In this document: positions 7,973 to 16,494 of the stretch, in pieces
Layout: every line of letters starts with the position of its first letter
How positions within the stretch are numbered: position 1 is the stretch's first letter
Assembly: GCA_026418175.1 (NCBI GenBank)
Contig: JAOABX010000003.1
Coordinates: forward strand, 1-64,000
Origin: Flavobacteriales bacterium
GTDB taxonomy: Bacteria; Bacteroidota; Bacteroidia; CAIKAF01
DNA length: 64,000 nucleotides
Direction: 5' to 3'
The notes under the pieces: generated by a model
Databases searched by the model: none
What the model saw: only the letters and a program-made list of their open reading frames with translations
Told to the model about the DNA's origin: nothing
Made by a program: the position numbers and the translations under genes

Positions 7973-10624
7973 TTAAAACTGTTGTCCAATCATAAAATGA
8001 AACACTCCCTTTTGACGTTGATCCTCATTTACTCCACGAACCGGATCAAACCCCCATCCATAATCAACGCCCAACAGTCCAAACATCGGGAGGAAAATAC
8101 GTACGCCAGCACCTACCGACCGATTTAACCGGAATGGGGCAAAATCATCAAATCCTTCCCAAGCGTTTCCTGCTTCCATAAACGCCAGTGCAAATATTTT
8201 TGCTTGTGGGTTAGGAGAGATTAAATACCTGAACTCCAATGTGTATTTACTGTAAATGGCTCCACCTACTGCATTTGCCGCATTTCCGTTAAAGCCCGGA
8301 GTAAGCGCTAGGTTTTGATAACCTCTTAAGGCAATAATGTCTCTTCCATCAATATTGAATCCGGTAAGGCCATCTCCTCCTAAAAAGAATCGTTCAAATG
8401 GAGTGAGCCCAATTTGGCTATTGTAATAACCCAAAAAGCCTAATTCGCCCCGAGCCATTAGCACAAATTTTTTGTTTTTGGTTAGTGGAACAAAAAATTT
8501 TGATTGTAGCTTCCACTTGTGATATTCTAACCATTGGTATCTCTCATTCAGTGGAGCACCGGTGAAGTCTTTTCCAGAAATAGAACTATACGGGGGGGTT
8601 AATTCCAAAGAGGCAATAATAGTAGAGCCAGAAGAAGGAAAAATCCAATCATCCACAGAATTTCGTTGCAACTGTGCGGAAAATGTAAAATTATTTGATA
8701 CACCGGTATAAGTATCAGTGGTTCCGCTAAACAAGCGGTAATTCAAGGCGTCGTAGCGCTGGTAAGAAAATGAAAATAGAATGCTGAAGTAATCGTCGGG
8801 CCATTTTAGCTGTTTTCCTAAGCTAATACCAACGGCCGTATTTTTGAGGTTGGTTTCAGCATTGCCAGTACCAAATGCAAACGCCGTATGGTTTACAAAA
8901 AGGCTGAATGAAATGGGCTTTTTGCCTCCCAACCAAGGTTCGGTAAAAGAAAAATTATACGATTGAAACCGAGGCCCGTTTGATTGTGCTCTGATTTGGA
9001 GTCGTTGCCCATCGCCGCTAGGTAGTGGAGTCCATGCTCGTTTTTTAAATATATTGCGAAGCGAAAAGTTGTTAAACGTTAAACCCAGTGTTCCAATAAT
9101 TTGGCCAGCCCCCCACCCGCCGGATAATTCAATTTGGTCGGAAGGCGCTTCTGCTACAACAAATTCTAGGTCAACCGTACCATCTGCCGGATTGGGAATT
9201 GGACGTACGTCCATTGCCTGTGCATCAAAAAATCCGAGTTGAGCCAGCGCTTGCTGGGATCTAACAATATCAGAACGACTAAACAAATCTCCGGGATTAC
9301 AGCGAATTTCACGTAGAATTACATGGTCACTGGTTTTGGTGTTTCCACTGATGATAATTTTATTAATACGAGCTTGCTTTCCTTCATAAATACGCATTTC
9401 AATATCTACAGAATCGCCTTCAATTAAAACTTCCACCGGGTCTATGTTGAAAAAAAGATATCCTATATCTTGATATAGCGATGAAATATCCATGCCGCTA
9501 GGATTAAATCGAAGCGACTGATCAAGTTTTTCTTGATTGTAAACATCGCCTCTTTTTATTCCCAATATGGTATCTAATTGACCGGAACGATAACGCTTAT
9601 TTCCTACCCAAGTAATTTTTCTAATATAATACTTTTTACCTTCATCAATTTTAAAATCAGCATAAATACTACCGTCTTTTAGGTAGATGGAGTCTTTTAC
9701 AAATTTTGCATCACGATACCCTTTGGCGTTATAAAGCGCAATCACTGCGTTTTTTGCATTGGGCAGTTCTTCTTTTACATACTTTGACTTTTTGAAAATG
9801 TTGATACGTGTAGAATTAGTAAAATATTCTACAGCCGCCTGATACAAGCCGTCTTCAAGGATGGTACTATCAACATCTTTCCATTTGATTTTTCCAGATA
9901 GTAAATTCAAAATATCCTGCCCTACATCAACCCTTGATTTTTCTACCAAGGCATCTTTCATTTTTCGGCGAATCTTTGAAAGGCGAACATGCTTGTTTCC
10001 CTCTACTGTGATTCGCTCTACTTTTACTTTTTCATTTTTGTTTATGGTAATTCGCATGATAACCGCATTAGAAGAAAATGTGGTATCATCTTCGAGTGTA
10101 AAAGTTACTTCTGTATCTAAAAAGCCCTTTTCAGCATAAAAGTCTTTAATTCGATATTCCGTCATTTTCAAGAGGTATTCAGTAACTACCTCTCCCCGAA
10201 ACAGCTTTATTTTTTCTTTAATATCATCTGCTTCACCCTTGCGTACACCTTTGATGCTGAATTTTGATAAGCGTGGACGTTCTTCTACATATATTACAAG
10301 GTCAATTTTACCTTTTTCGGCATTGGTATGGTAAATCTTAATATTAGAAAATACCTTTTCTTTCCAAAGTTTTTGAATGGCCTGTGAAATATCATCTCCT
10401 GGCACTTTTATTTTTCGGCCCACTTCCAACCCAGACAATATTTTTACAAATTGCTTATCAATTCGGTCTGAATTGCTTTCCACCTCTATGGATGAAATGG
10501 TATATTCTCTGGGAGTACTATAATCTATGGTATTCTGTGATAGCAACGGTAATGGAAGAAGTAACAAATAAAAAAGAGCTATAAAAAAATATACAGAATA
10601 TCTTCCCTTCATCATGTATTGCAT
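7973..10624 (-). CDS. bamA: Outer membrane protein assembly factor BamA
   Basis: The Omp85 protein that inserts beta-barrels into the outer membrane. The 883 residues consist of a signal peptide (to about 30), five POTRA domains (about 40-480; for example ISGNTKTSDHVILREIRCNPGD marks the fifth), and a 16-strand barrel ending in the C-terminal aromatic signature HFMIGQQF. The lid-loop motif is ALRGY (about 775). Three Met codons lie within the first five residues, so the start could be 10624, 10615 or 10612. It is preceded by uppS with a one-base gap and followed by skp/ompH, its chaperone partner. Confidence 0.96.
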   Translation of the reverse strand: MQYMMKGRYSVYFFIALFYLLLLPLPLLSQNTIDYSTPREYTISSIEVESNSDRIDKQFVKILSGLEVGRKIKVPGDDISQAIQKLWKEKVFSNIKIYHTNAEKGKIDLVIYVEERPRLSKFSIKGVRKGEADDIKEKIKLFRGEVVTEYLLKMTEYRIKDFYAEKGFLDTEVTFTLEDDTTFSSNAVIMRITINKNEKVKVERITVEGNKHVRLSKIRRKMKDALVEKSRVDVGQDILNLLSGKIKWKDVDSTILEDGLYQAAVEYFTNSTRINIFKKSKYVKEELPNAKNAVIALYNAKGYRDAKFVKDSIYLKDGSIYADFKIDEGKKYYIRKITWVGNKRYRSGQLDTILGIKRGDVYNQEKLDQSLRFNPSGMDISSLYQDIGYLFFNIDPVEVLIEGDSVDIEMRIYEGKQARINKIIISGNTKTSDHVILREIRCNPGDLFSRSDIVRSQQALAQLGFFDAQAMDVRPIPNPADGTVDLEFVVAEAPSDQIELSGGWGAGQIIGTLGLTFNNFSLRNIFKKRAWTPLPSGDGQRLQIRAQSNGPRFQSYNFSFTEPWLGGKKPISFSLFVNHTAFAFGTGNAETNLKNTAVGISLGKQLKWPDDYFSILFSFSYQRYDALNYRLFSGTTDTYTGVSNNFTFSAQLQRNSVDDWIFPSSGSTIIASLELTPPYSSISGKDFTGAPLNERYQWLEYHKWKLQSKFFVPLTKNKKFVLMARGELGFLGYYNSQIGLTPFERFFLGGDGLTGFNIDGRDIIALRGYQNLALTPGFNGNAANAVGGAIYSKYTLEFRYLISPNPQAKIFALAFMEAGNAWEGFDDFAPFRLNRSVGAGVRIFLPMFGLLGVDYGWGFDPVRGVNEDQRQKGVFHFMIGQQF

Positions 10625-10625
10625 A

Positions 10626-11366
10626 TTAAACCAATTGTTCGCTGATTACTCCAAACCGTCTTTCTCTTTGCTGATAATCATAAATGGCTTCATATAAATT
10701 TTCACGTGTGAAGTCGGGCCAGAGAATATCAGTAAAATATAATTCGGCATAAGCGATCTGCCAAAGCAAGTAGTTGCTAATCCTTTTTTCTCCGCTGGTT
10801 CTAATGAGAAGTTCCGGATCTGGCATACCTGCCGTACAAAGTTCGTTATTAAACACGGCTTCGGTGATTTCGCCCGGGTTAATTTCACCCTTTTTAACTT
10901 TTTCTGCCAGTTTATTCACTGCTCTTATAATTTCCCAACGCGAAGAATAGCTAAGAGCCAGTACCAAATTAAGTTGTGTATGAGATGCAGTAATTTTTAT
11001 AGTTTCTTTTAGTTTTTCGCGGCAATTGGTCGGAAGGCTTTCAATATCGCCAATAGTTAAAAGACGCACGTTGTTTTTTATCAAGGTAGGGGTTTCTTCA
11101 TGCATGGTATCAACGAGCAGTTCCATGAGTGCATCAACCTCACTTTTTGGTCGGTTCCAATTTTCTGTTGAAAAAGTATATAAGGTTAAATACTCTATTC
11201 CGAGTTCTGTTGCCCCTTCTACCACATCTTTTACAGCTTTTACACCAATTTGGTGGCCAAAAGTACGCACTTGGCCTTGTTTTTTAGCCCAGCGACCATT
11301 ACCATCCATTATGATAGCAATATGTCGGGGTAATTTATCTGGATTTAATTTTTCCCTGAAACTCAT
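10626..11366 (-). CDS. uppS: Undecaprenyl diphosphate synthase (cis-prenyltransferase)
   Basis: Condenses isopentenyl diphosphate onto farnesyl diphosphate to make the C55 carrier lipid for peptidoglycan and O-antigen. Recognised by HIAIIMDGNGRWAKKQG (about 15-31; the Asp binds the Mg-diphosphate), LTLYTFSTENWNRP (about 61-74) and RTSGEKRISNYLLWQ (about 190) with YFTDILWPDF downstream. The 246 residues match the family length. It lies in the minus-strand envelope block between a DUF6089 gene (6-base gap) and bamA (1-base gap). Confidence 0.97.
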   Translation of the reverse strand: MSFREKLNPDKLPRHIAIIMDGNGRWAKKQGQVRTFGHQIGVKAVKDVVEGATELGIEYLTLYTFSTENWNRPKSEVDALMELLVDTMHEETPTLIKNNVRLLTIGDIESLPTNCREKLKETIKITASHTQLNLVLALSYSSRWEIIRAVNKLAEKVKKGEINPGEITEAVFNNELCTAGMPDPELLIRTSGEKRISNYLLWQIAYAELYFTDILWPDFTRENLYEAIYDYQQRERRFGVISEQLV

Positions 11367-11372
11367 TGGCTA

Positions 11373-12224
11373 TTATTGTCTTTTCCGGGTCCAGTTTCTT
11401 TTATAAGAATAACAGGACGTTGGATCTTTTATGTTATAAGACAAAGATACGCCTAAATATGAAAACCAGTCGTTATCTGTTGGAGTTCCACGTTGAAAAA
11501 ATGTATTTGGCAACCCATCATTTTGTCCTAATGATTGATCTGATAATTCTGCTGCAGTTAAGCCGCGAATAAACAATATTTCTCCTTCATTTCCATAGGT
11601 TTTGCTTACATCGTCTAAATAATCAGTAAACAAAAGCCGCATTCCCCACTCTAATCCTAATGAAAAACGTTCGCTAACACTCCATTTAATTCCCATACCA
11701 AAAGGGATATTGGGTTGAAAGAGTGAATAGGGCCTTCGATCAGGATATGTATTAGTTTGTTGACCTTCGGTTCCCAATGGTTGCAGATCAACCAACTGAC
11801 CATTATAAAATGTTTGCGGATTAAAGTAAAAGCCACCAATGCCAACGAAGATATAAGGAGTAAACCTCTTAGTTTCCGGATCTCCGGGCCGGTAAGGAAA
11901 AAAGTTGAATTCAACCGCGCTGTGAAGTTCAAATATATCTGATTGAAAACGTAAGTTTCTAATTTCTTGAAATTGAAAAATGCCATCTGCGTCGTCTGCG
12001 CTAACTCTGGCGTAGGTAAATCCGGCTCGAACAGACCAATGTTTGCCAAAATTTCTTTTTCCCCAAATGGAGCCGGCAGCATGTGGAAAACGAAAATGAA
12101 ATGTTGGATTTACATCACCCACATAATAACTAATCCCACCAGATAACCCCAACTCCCAGGTTTGTGCAATGGATGGGATTGCTTGTAAAAGTAGTAAGTA
12201 TGCAATAAAACGATTCAACTTCAT
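11373..12224 (-). CDS. DUF6089 outer-membrane beta-barrel protein (copy 2)
   Basis: A 283-residue predicted outer-membrane barrel. Signal peptide ends SIAQ (about 21), then WELGLSGGISYYVGDVNP, the characteristic DUF6089 opening, and alternating amphipathic strands (FSLGLEWGMRLLFTDYLDDV). Function unknown; the family sits next to uppS and bamA throughout Bacteroidota. The upstream gene encodes a related protein: both have PLNTEGQ/PLGTEGQ, RPYSLFQPNIP/EPYSRLSWNIP and TDYLDDVSKTY/TDNMDDVSQTY, so they are tandem paralogues. A perfect 12-bp hairpin lies in its 5' leader at 12241-12270. Confidence 0.85.
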   Translation of the reverse strand: MKLNRFIAYLLLLQAIPSIAQTWELGLSGGISYYVGDVNPTFHFRFPHAAGSIWGKRNFGKHWSVRAGFTYARVSADDADGIFQFQEIRNLRFQSDIFELHSAVEFNFFPYRPGDPETKRFTPYIFVGIGGFYFNPQTFYNGQLVDLQPLGTEGQQTNTYPDRRPYSLFQPNIPFGMGIKWSVSERFSLGLEWGMRLLFTDYLDDVSKTYGNEGEILFIRGLTAAELSDQSLGQNDGLPNTFFQRGTPTDNDWFSYLGVSLSYNIKDPTSCYSYKRNWTRKRQ

Positions 12225-12240
12225 GAAACATGGGTGCAGA

Positions 12241-12270
12241 GCAATAACGAAAAACCCCTTTCGTTATTGC
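12241..12270 (-). other. Perfect 12-bp inverted repeat in the leader of a DUF6089 gene
   Basis: GCAATAACGAAA pairs perfectly with TTTCGTTATTGC around a 6-base loop. It lies 14 bases after the end of the upstream DUF6089 gene and 17 bases before the start of the next one. No T-run follows on the minus strand, so it is not a standard terminator. It could be an mRNA-stabilising or processing hairpin between two paralogous genes. Confidence 0.6.
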
Positions 12271-12284
12271 ATATCAATACAGCA

Positions 12285-13253
12285 TTAATAGTATTTAGGA
12301 ATGGATTTACCCCAATAGCTGATTTTATAACAAAACTTAATAAACATGGTCATGTAAGAGTCATTATCTCTGGGGTCGCCTCGTTGCTGTCCAGGATTGG
12401 ATGCCCCCGGAATGGCATAAGGGCTGGTTGGATCAAGAGTGGCCAAAGAATGGTCAGCAAAATATGCAGATAAGGGATTGGTAAATACTGAAGGATCCAC
12501 ATAGGTTTGGCTTACATCGTCCATGTTATCTGTAAATGTTTTGCGATAACCAAATTCCACGTTTATAGACATTGCAGGATTGAGCTTGAAAACAAACCCA
12601 AGATTAACCGGAATATTCCAACTAAGGCGGCTATATGGTTCACGCGATGGAATTAGCCCTTGTCCTTCTGTATTTAATGGTTGTAGTGAATAAGCTTGTC
12701 CATCCGGGCCAATGCCGGTTGGGTCAAACCACATACCATTTATTCCACCGGATACATAGCCTAAAACTCTACGCCCTTGATTTCCTCTAAGCCCTCGATT
12801 ACGATAGCGGTTTGCCGTATTTTTTTCCGGTAAAAAGTACAATTCCAGTACGGTTCCAAATTCAAAAAGCGGAGAACGAAAATAGAGATTACGATTACGG
12901 CGAGCCGGTTCTTCCGTCCAGGTATCATCACCAGTAATCCAGCCGTAGCTTAAATTTATTTTTTGAGCTAGATAAGGAGTATATTTATATCGGCCACCTA
13001 GGTGGAGATTGGGCCTTAATGCTTCAAAATCAAAATCTGCTAAAAAGTTTGTGCCAATATCATTTGCGCCTCCCAATTCTCCTAAAAAGTTAATTAAACC
13101 AATCCCTCCAATCAGTTCGAAGCGGTCGCCTGAATTAGCTTTCCAAGTAGTACGATAACGTCCGCCTGTGTACTTACCTCCGTATCTTCTTTGGGCATGT
13201 GTTAATGGAAGTGCGATACAAAAAATAAATAGAAAAACAATAATTTTTTTCAT
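12285..13253 (-). CDS. DUF6089-like outer-membrane beta-barrel protein (copy 1)
   Basis: A 322-residue predicted barrel paralogous to the next gene. I choose the ATG at 13253 (MKKIIVFLFIFCIALP..., a clean signal peptide ending THAQ) over an in-frame ATG 33 bases upstream. After a short basic linker rich in Arg, Gly and Tyr comes FELIGGIGLINFLGELGGAND, then barrel strands. The middle has an Arg/Asn-rich insert (YRNRGLRGNQGRR) absent from the downstream copy. Function unknown. It lies between nadK and the second DUF6089 gene in the envelope block. Confidence 0.82.
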   Translation of the reverse strand: MKKIIVFLFIFCIALPLTHAQRRYGGKYTGGRYRTTWKANSGDRFELIGGIGLINFLGELGGANDIGTNFLADFDFEALRPNLHLGGRYKYTPYLAQKINLSYGWITGDDTWTEEPARRNRNLYFRSPLFEFGTVLELYFLPEKNTANRYRNRGLRGNQGRRVLGYVSGGINGMWFDPTGIGPDGQAYSLQPLNTEGQGLIPSREPYSRLSWNIPVNLGFVFKLNPAMSINVEFGYRKTFTDNMDDVSQTYVDPSVFTNPLSAYFADHSLATLDPTSPYAIPGASNPGQQRGDPRDNDSYMTMFIKFCYKISYWGKSIPKYY

Positions 13254-13320
13254 TGATAAAAAATATTCGGGTTCGTATGCATGCAAATGTAAAACAATTG
13301 TTTAAAACTTTCTAATATCT

Positions 13321-14199
13321 TTAGTTTCTTTTGTCAATTCCCCATAATAGTTTATTTCTAAGTGTAATAATGTGGCTTTGGGAGTGAAGCTTAATCAAAT
13401 TTATTCCAAAAGAAGCTTTATTGATAACAATTTCTTGATCTGCGCTTAAAAAATAGCTTCTTGAGTCAAGTGACATCAAGAAGGTATGGTGTCTGGATTC
13501 TACTTTAAGGCGAATTTCTGCATCATCTGGAATAATTACAGGCCTTACATTCAGGTTGTGAGGAGCAATGGGTGTAAGTACAAAACTGGATGATTCCGGC
13601 ATAATAATAGGCCCTCCACAACTCATAGAATAACCGGTGGAGCCAGTAGGTGTTGCAATGATCAAACCATCGGCCCAATAGGTATTAAAAAATTCTTCGT
13701 TGAGGTAAGTGTGAATCTGAATCATTGAAGAAGAGTCTTTTTTCAAAATGGTTACCTCGTTTAATGCCAAGTTTTCAGCCGAATTTTTAAATAACGGTTG
13801 GGTTACTGCAAGCAAGCTTCGGTGATCTAGTGAATAGCGACGCTCTAATACATCATTTAAAGCCTGTTCAAATTCTGATTCTTGTACAGAAGATAAAAAA
13901 CCAAGTCTGCCCAAGTTCAATCCGATAATGGGTATTCCTTTATCCTGAATCAATAGAACAGTATCAAGCATTGTTCCATCGCCACCCAAACTTAGCATAC
14001 AGTCTACATCTTCACCCAGGTCATCGGATGAGTGAAATGATTGAAACGGAGCAACGATTTGGTGTGCTTCTGCAAGAAGCATTTTATAGGGTTCATAAAT
14101 CATTACATGTACATTGTGGCTTCGAAGCCAATCAAAGATACGATACACCGCACCCCGATGCTCAGGTGCTAACGTTCTGCCGTAAAGCGCAATTTTCAT
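13321..14199 (-). CDS. nadK: NAD kinase
   Basis: Phosphorylates NAD to NADP, the cell's only route to NADP. The 292 residues contain the diagnostic LSLGGDGTMLD (about 70-80; GGDG and catalytic Asp), LNLGRLGFLSS (about 98), NEVTILK (about 149) and the Gly-rich TPTGSTGYSMSCGGPI (about 185-200). Length is typical. It is the first gene of the minus-strand envelope block, a conserved order in Bacteroidota. The gene starts about 28 bases after the terminator of the peroxiredoxin gene. Confidence 0.96.
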   Translation of the reverse strand: MKIALYGRTLAPEHRGAVYRIFDWLRSHNVHVMIYEPYKMLLAEAHQIVAPFQSFHSSDDLGEDVDCMLSLGGDGTMLDTVLLIQDKGIPIIGLNLGRLGFLSSVQESEFEQALNDVLERRYSLDHRSLLAVTQPLFKNSAENLALNEVTILKKDSSSMIQIHTYLNEEFFNTYWADGLIIATPTGSTGYSMSCGGPIIMPESSSFVLTPIAPHNLNVRPVIIPDDAEIRLKVESRHHTFLMSLDSRSYFLSADQEIVINKASFGINLIKLHSQSHIITLRNKLLWGIDKRN

Positions 14200-14226
14200 G
14201 AAAAAATATTATTCATTACAAGGTAT

Positions 14227-14257
14227 AAAAAAAGCCCCGAAATCCGGGGCTTTTTTA
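14227..14257 (-). terminator. Rho-independent terminator of the peroxiredoxin gene
   Basis: AAAAAAGCCCCG and CGGGGCTTTTTT form a GC-rich stem with loop AAATC, with A/T runs on both sides. It begins 13 bases after the peroxiredoxin stop on the minus strand and separates it from nadK. Confidence 0.92.
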
Positions 14258-14270
14258 TTGAAAATCCTTA

Positions 14271-14900
14271 TTAATGCTTCGAAAGGTATTCTGCAACGCC
14301 ACCGTGTGTAGCCTGCATTCCCTCTTTACCTTTTTGCCAGTTAGCTGGACAAACTTCACCTTTTTGTTCGAAGTACTGCAGCGCATCAACCATGCGGATG
14401 GCTTCATCCACATTGCGGCCTAAGGGAAGATTGTTAATCAATTCATGTTGAACAATTCCGTTTTTATCAATAAGGAATAATCCGCGATATGCAATCAGTT
14501 CGTTGGTTGCAGATAATTCTCCGTTTTCATTCCAATCATAATCTCCGGTAAGCACACCGTAGTTGTATGAAATGGTTTTGTTCGTGTCAGCCACAATGGG
14601 ATAGGTAATTCCTTTAATTCCACCTTTGGATTTTTCTAATTGTAACCATCCCCAGTGTGATTGCTCTGTATCAGTAGAGCAAGCAACAACTTCTACGTTG
14701 CGTGATTTAAATTCTTCCAGTTTTTCCTGAAACGCCCATAGTTCGGTTGGGCAAACAAACGTAAAATCTTTTGGATAAAAGAAAAAGATTACGTATTTCT
14801 TTCCAAGAAACTGATCCAGCGAAAAGCCTTCTACAATTTCTTCACCGTTAATAACGGCGGCTGCTTTGAATGAAGGAGCTTTTTTTCCTACTAATGCCAT
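14271..14900 (-). CDS. Typical 2-Cys peroxiredoxin (AhpC/Prx1 type)
   Basis: Thiol peroxidase that reduces hydrogen peroxide and organic peroxides. The 209 residues show the peroxidatic site YPKDFTFVCPTELWAF (Cys at about 50, Pro and Thr in place) and a resolving Cys in GEVCPANW near the C-terminus (about 184). GGIKGITYPIVAD and YRGLFLIDKNGIVQH are conserved Prx1 strands. It is monocistronic: it has its own TATTTTTG promoter core (14939-14946) and its own terminator. No AhpF partner is nearby, so a thioredoxin probably reduces it. Confidence 0.95.
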   Translation of the reverse strand: MALVGKKAPSFKAAAVINGEEIVEGFSLDQFLGKKYVIFFFYPKDFTFVCPTELWAFQEKLEEFKSRNVEVVACSTDTEQSHWGWLQLEKSKGGIKGITYPIVADTNKTISYNYGVLTGDYDWNENGELSATNELIAYRGLFLIDKNGIVQHELINNLPLGRNVDEAIRMVDALQYFEQKGEVCPANWQKGKEGMQATHGGVAEYLSKH

Positions 14901-14938
14901 GTGTTAATGTATTTGGGGTTAAACATTGAAATCTGCGG

Positions 14939-14946
14939 CAAAAATA
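14939..14946 (-). promoter_or_regulatory. Promoter -7 element for the peroxiredoxin gene
   Basis: TATTTTTG on the minus strand matches the Bacteroidota TAnnTTTG consensus and ends about 39 bases before the ATG. No separate -33 box stands out. Confidence 0.45.
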
Positions 14947-15038
14947 ACAATCCGGCCGCAAATACCTATTATCAAAATCTTAACATACGTTACAAACAAT
15001 TGTTTTAGTCCAAAAAGATAAAAGTAAAAAAATACCCT

Positions 15039-15770
15039 TTATGGGTGAGCCAAGATAGGTAGCAATCCTAATATAAATCCTATAAGAATAGTAATTAGTT
15101 TTTGAAGGTTGTATCGGTGGTTTTCGGTGGTTTCAAATATAATGGTTGTAGAAATATGAAGAAAAATGCCGATTGTTAAAGAAAGTGCCCAACCATGAAT
15201 ATTTTCTAAGTTTTCAATGTTAGACAGAAAAGACCCAGTAAACCATCCTAAGGGGGTTATAATAGAAAATATACCAAGAAACAACCAAGCCAATTTTTTT
15301 TTAATACCCAGCCCCAACATCAAAGTAACATAAGCAAAAGCTATGGGGATGTTATGTAAAATAATTCCCCAATATATAGGGTTATCTATGGGATTGGTTC
15401 CATGCAAGGGAAGACCTTCTAAAAAAGAATGAATATAAAGGCTGGCAGATAGTGGTAATATATAACCCAAGGCTGATTTTTCTGGATGAATATGGTAGTG
15501 TCCATGCTCAATTCCATGGGAAAAAGCTTCCAGGATGATTTGCAGAAAAAATCCTCCCAAGATAACAATGGCATGCAATTTATTGTTATTGCCATGATCA
15601 AAAACTTCGGGCAGAATCGTTGAAAATGTAATGGAAAGCAGGTAAGCGGCACTAAAAGAAAGAAGTAGCTTTAGTTGTTTTTTAGGAATATGAAACCACC
15701 ACATTAAACCGCCACTTAGCAAAACTACTAAGACTAAAAACAAAACAGCCAATGGAAACTCGTATATCAT
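15039..15770 (-). CDS. ZIP family metal transporter
   Basis: A 243-residue inner-membrane transporter of the ZIP family (Zn/Fe/Mn uptake), with about eight hydrophobic helices. The intramembrane metal site is visible as LYIHSFLEGLPLHG (about 110-123) and IILHNIPIAFAYV (about 135-147), the paired His motifs of helices IV and V. A His-rich loop (HGIEHGHYHIH, about 85-95) is typical of the variable metal-binding loop. The start overlaps the end of the methyltransferase gene by 4 bases (ATGA). Metal specificity cannot be told from sequence. Confidence 0.9.
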   Translation of the reverse strand: MIYEFPLAVLFLVLVVLLSGGLMWWFHIPKKQLKLLLSFSAAYLLSITFSTILPEVFDHGNNNKLHAIVILGGFFLQIILEAFSHGIEHGHYHIHPEKSALGYILPLSASLYIHSFLEGLPLHGTNPIDNPIYWGIILHNIPIAFAYVTLMLGLGIKKKLAWLFLGIFSIITPLGWFTGSFLSNIENLENIHGWALSLTIGIFLHISTTIIFETTENHRYNLQKLITILIGFILGLLPILAHP

Positions 15771-16492
15771 CGGGATGAAACAATAATTATTCTGTCGGAA
15801 TGCGCAGGGTCAAAGGTAGTTAATTGATAGTTGCCAAATAGATGTAAAATCTTCATACCGGTACATTCTATCATTTTACAAAGATCTTGGGCGGTGTAGT
15901 TTTTTACTTTTTCCTGAAAGATACTATGGTTTTTACCATCTTTTACTTCAATTTCTTTAATGATTCTGTCAATTTCAAGATATTTTCTAATTCGAAAAAG
16001 CACACCGTCAATTTCAAATTCTTTTATTCCTTCATCGTATTTAATTGATTGAGTATTTAAATAATCTATCACAAACAACCCACCAGGTTTAAGCATTTTA
16101 AATACTGAAGAAATTACTTGTTGATTTTCTTCGTCGGTTTTGAAATATCCAAAACTTGTAAATAGGTTCAATATCACATCAAAAGCTTGATTTTTGTACA
16201 CCTCTTTCATATCGTGAATAGCAAAATGCAGCCTTTCATTTTGAAATTGGCTGGCATAACTGATATTTGCTTCAGAAAGGTCTAATCCAGTTACCTCAAA
16301 TCCAAGGCTGTTCAGATAAATGGAGTGTCTTCCTCGCCCACATGCTAAGTCTAAAATATGATGTGCAGGTGTGAGATGAAGCGCTTTTGTAAGATTATTT
16401 AGAAAAAATTTTGCCTCATCATTGTCCCGATGTCTGTATAGTAAATGATAGTAAGGAGAATTAAACCATTCTTTGTACCAGGGTTTATTCAT
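15767..16492 (-). CDS. Class I SAM-dependent methyltransferase
   Basis: A 241-residue Rossmann-fold methyltransferase. The SAM-binding loop is ILDLACGRGRHSIYL (about 42-56, motif I); VTGLDLSEANI follows with the ribose-binding Asp, then FDVILNLFTSFGYF (motif II) and LKPGGLFVIDYLN (motif III). The substrate is unknown. It sits between the YyaL-like gene (2-base gap) and the ZIP gene (4-base overlap), so the three are translated from one message. Confidence 0.88.
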   Translation of the reverse strand: MNKPWYKEWFNSPYYHLLYRHRDNDEAKFFLNNLTKALHLTPAHHILDLACGRGRHSIYLNSLGFEVTGLDLSEANISYASQFQNERLHFAIHDMKEVYKNQAFDVILNLFTSFGYFKTDEENQQVISSVFKMLKPGGLFVIDYLNTQSIKYDEGIKEFEIDGVLFRIRKYLEIDRIIKEIEVKDGKNHSIFQEKVKNYTAQDLCKMIECTGMKILHLFGNYQLTTFDPAHSDRIIIVSSR

Positions 16493-16494
16493 GG

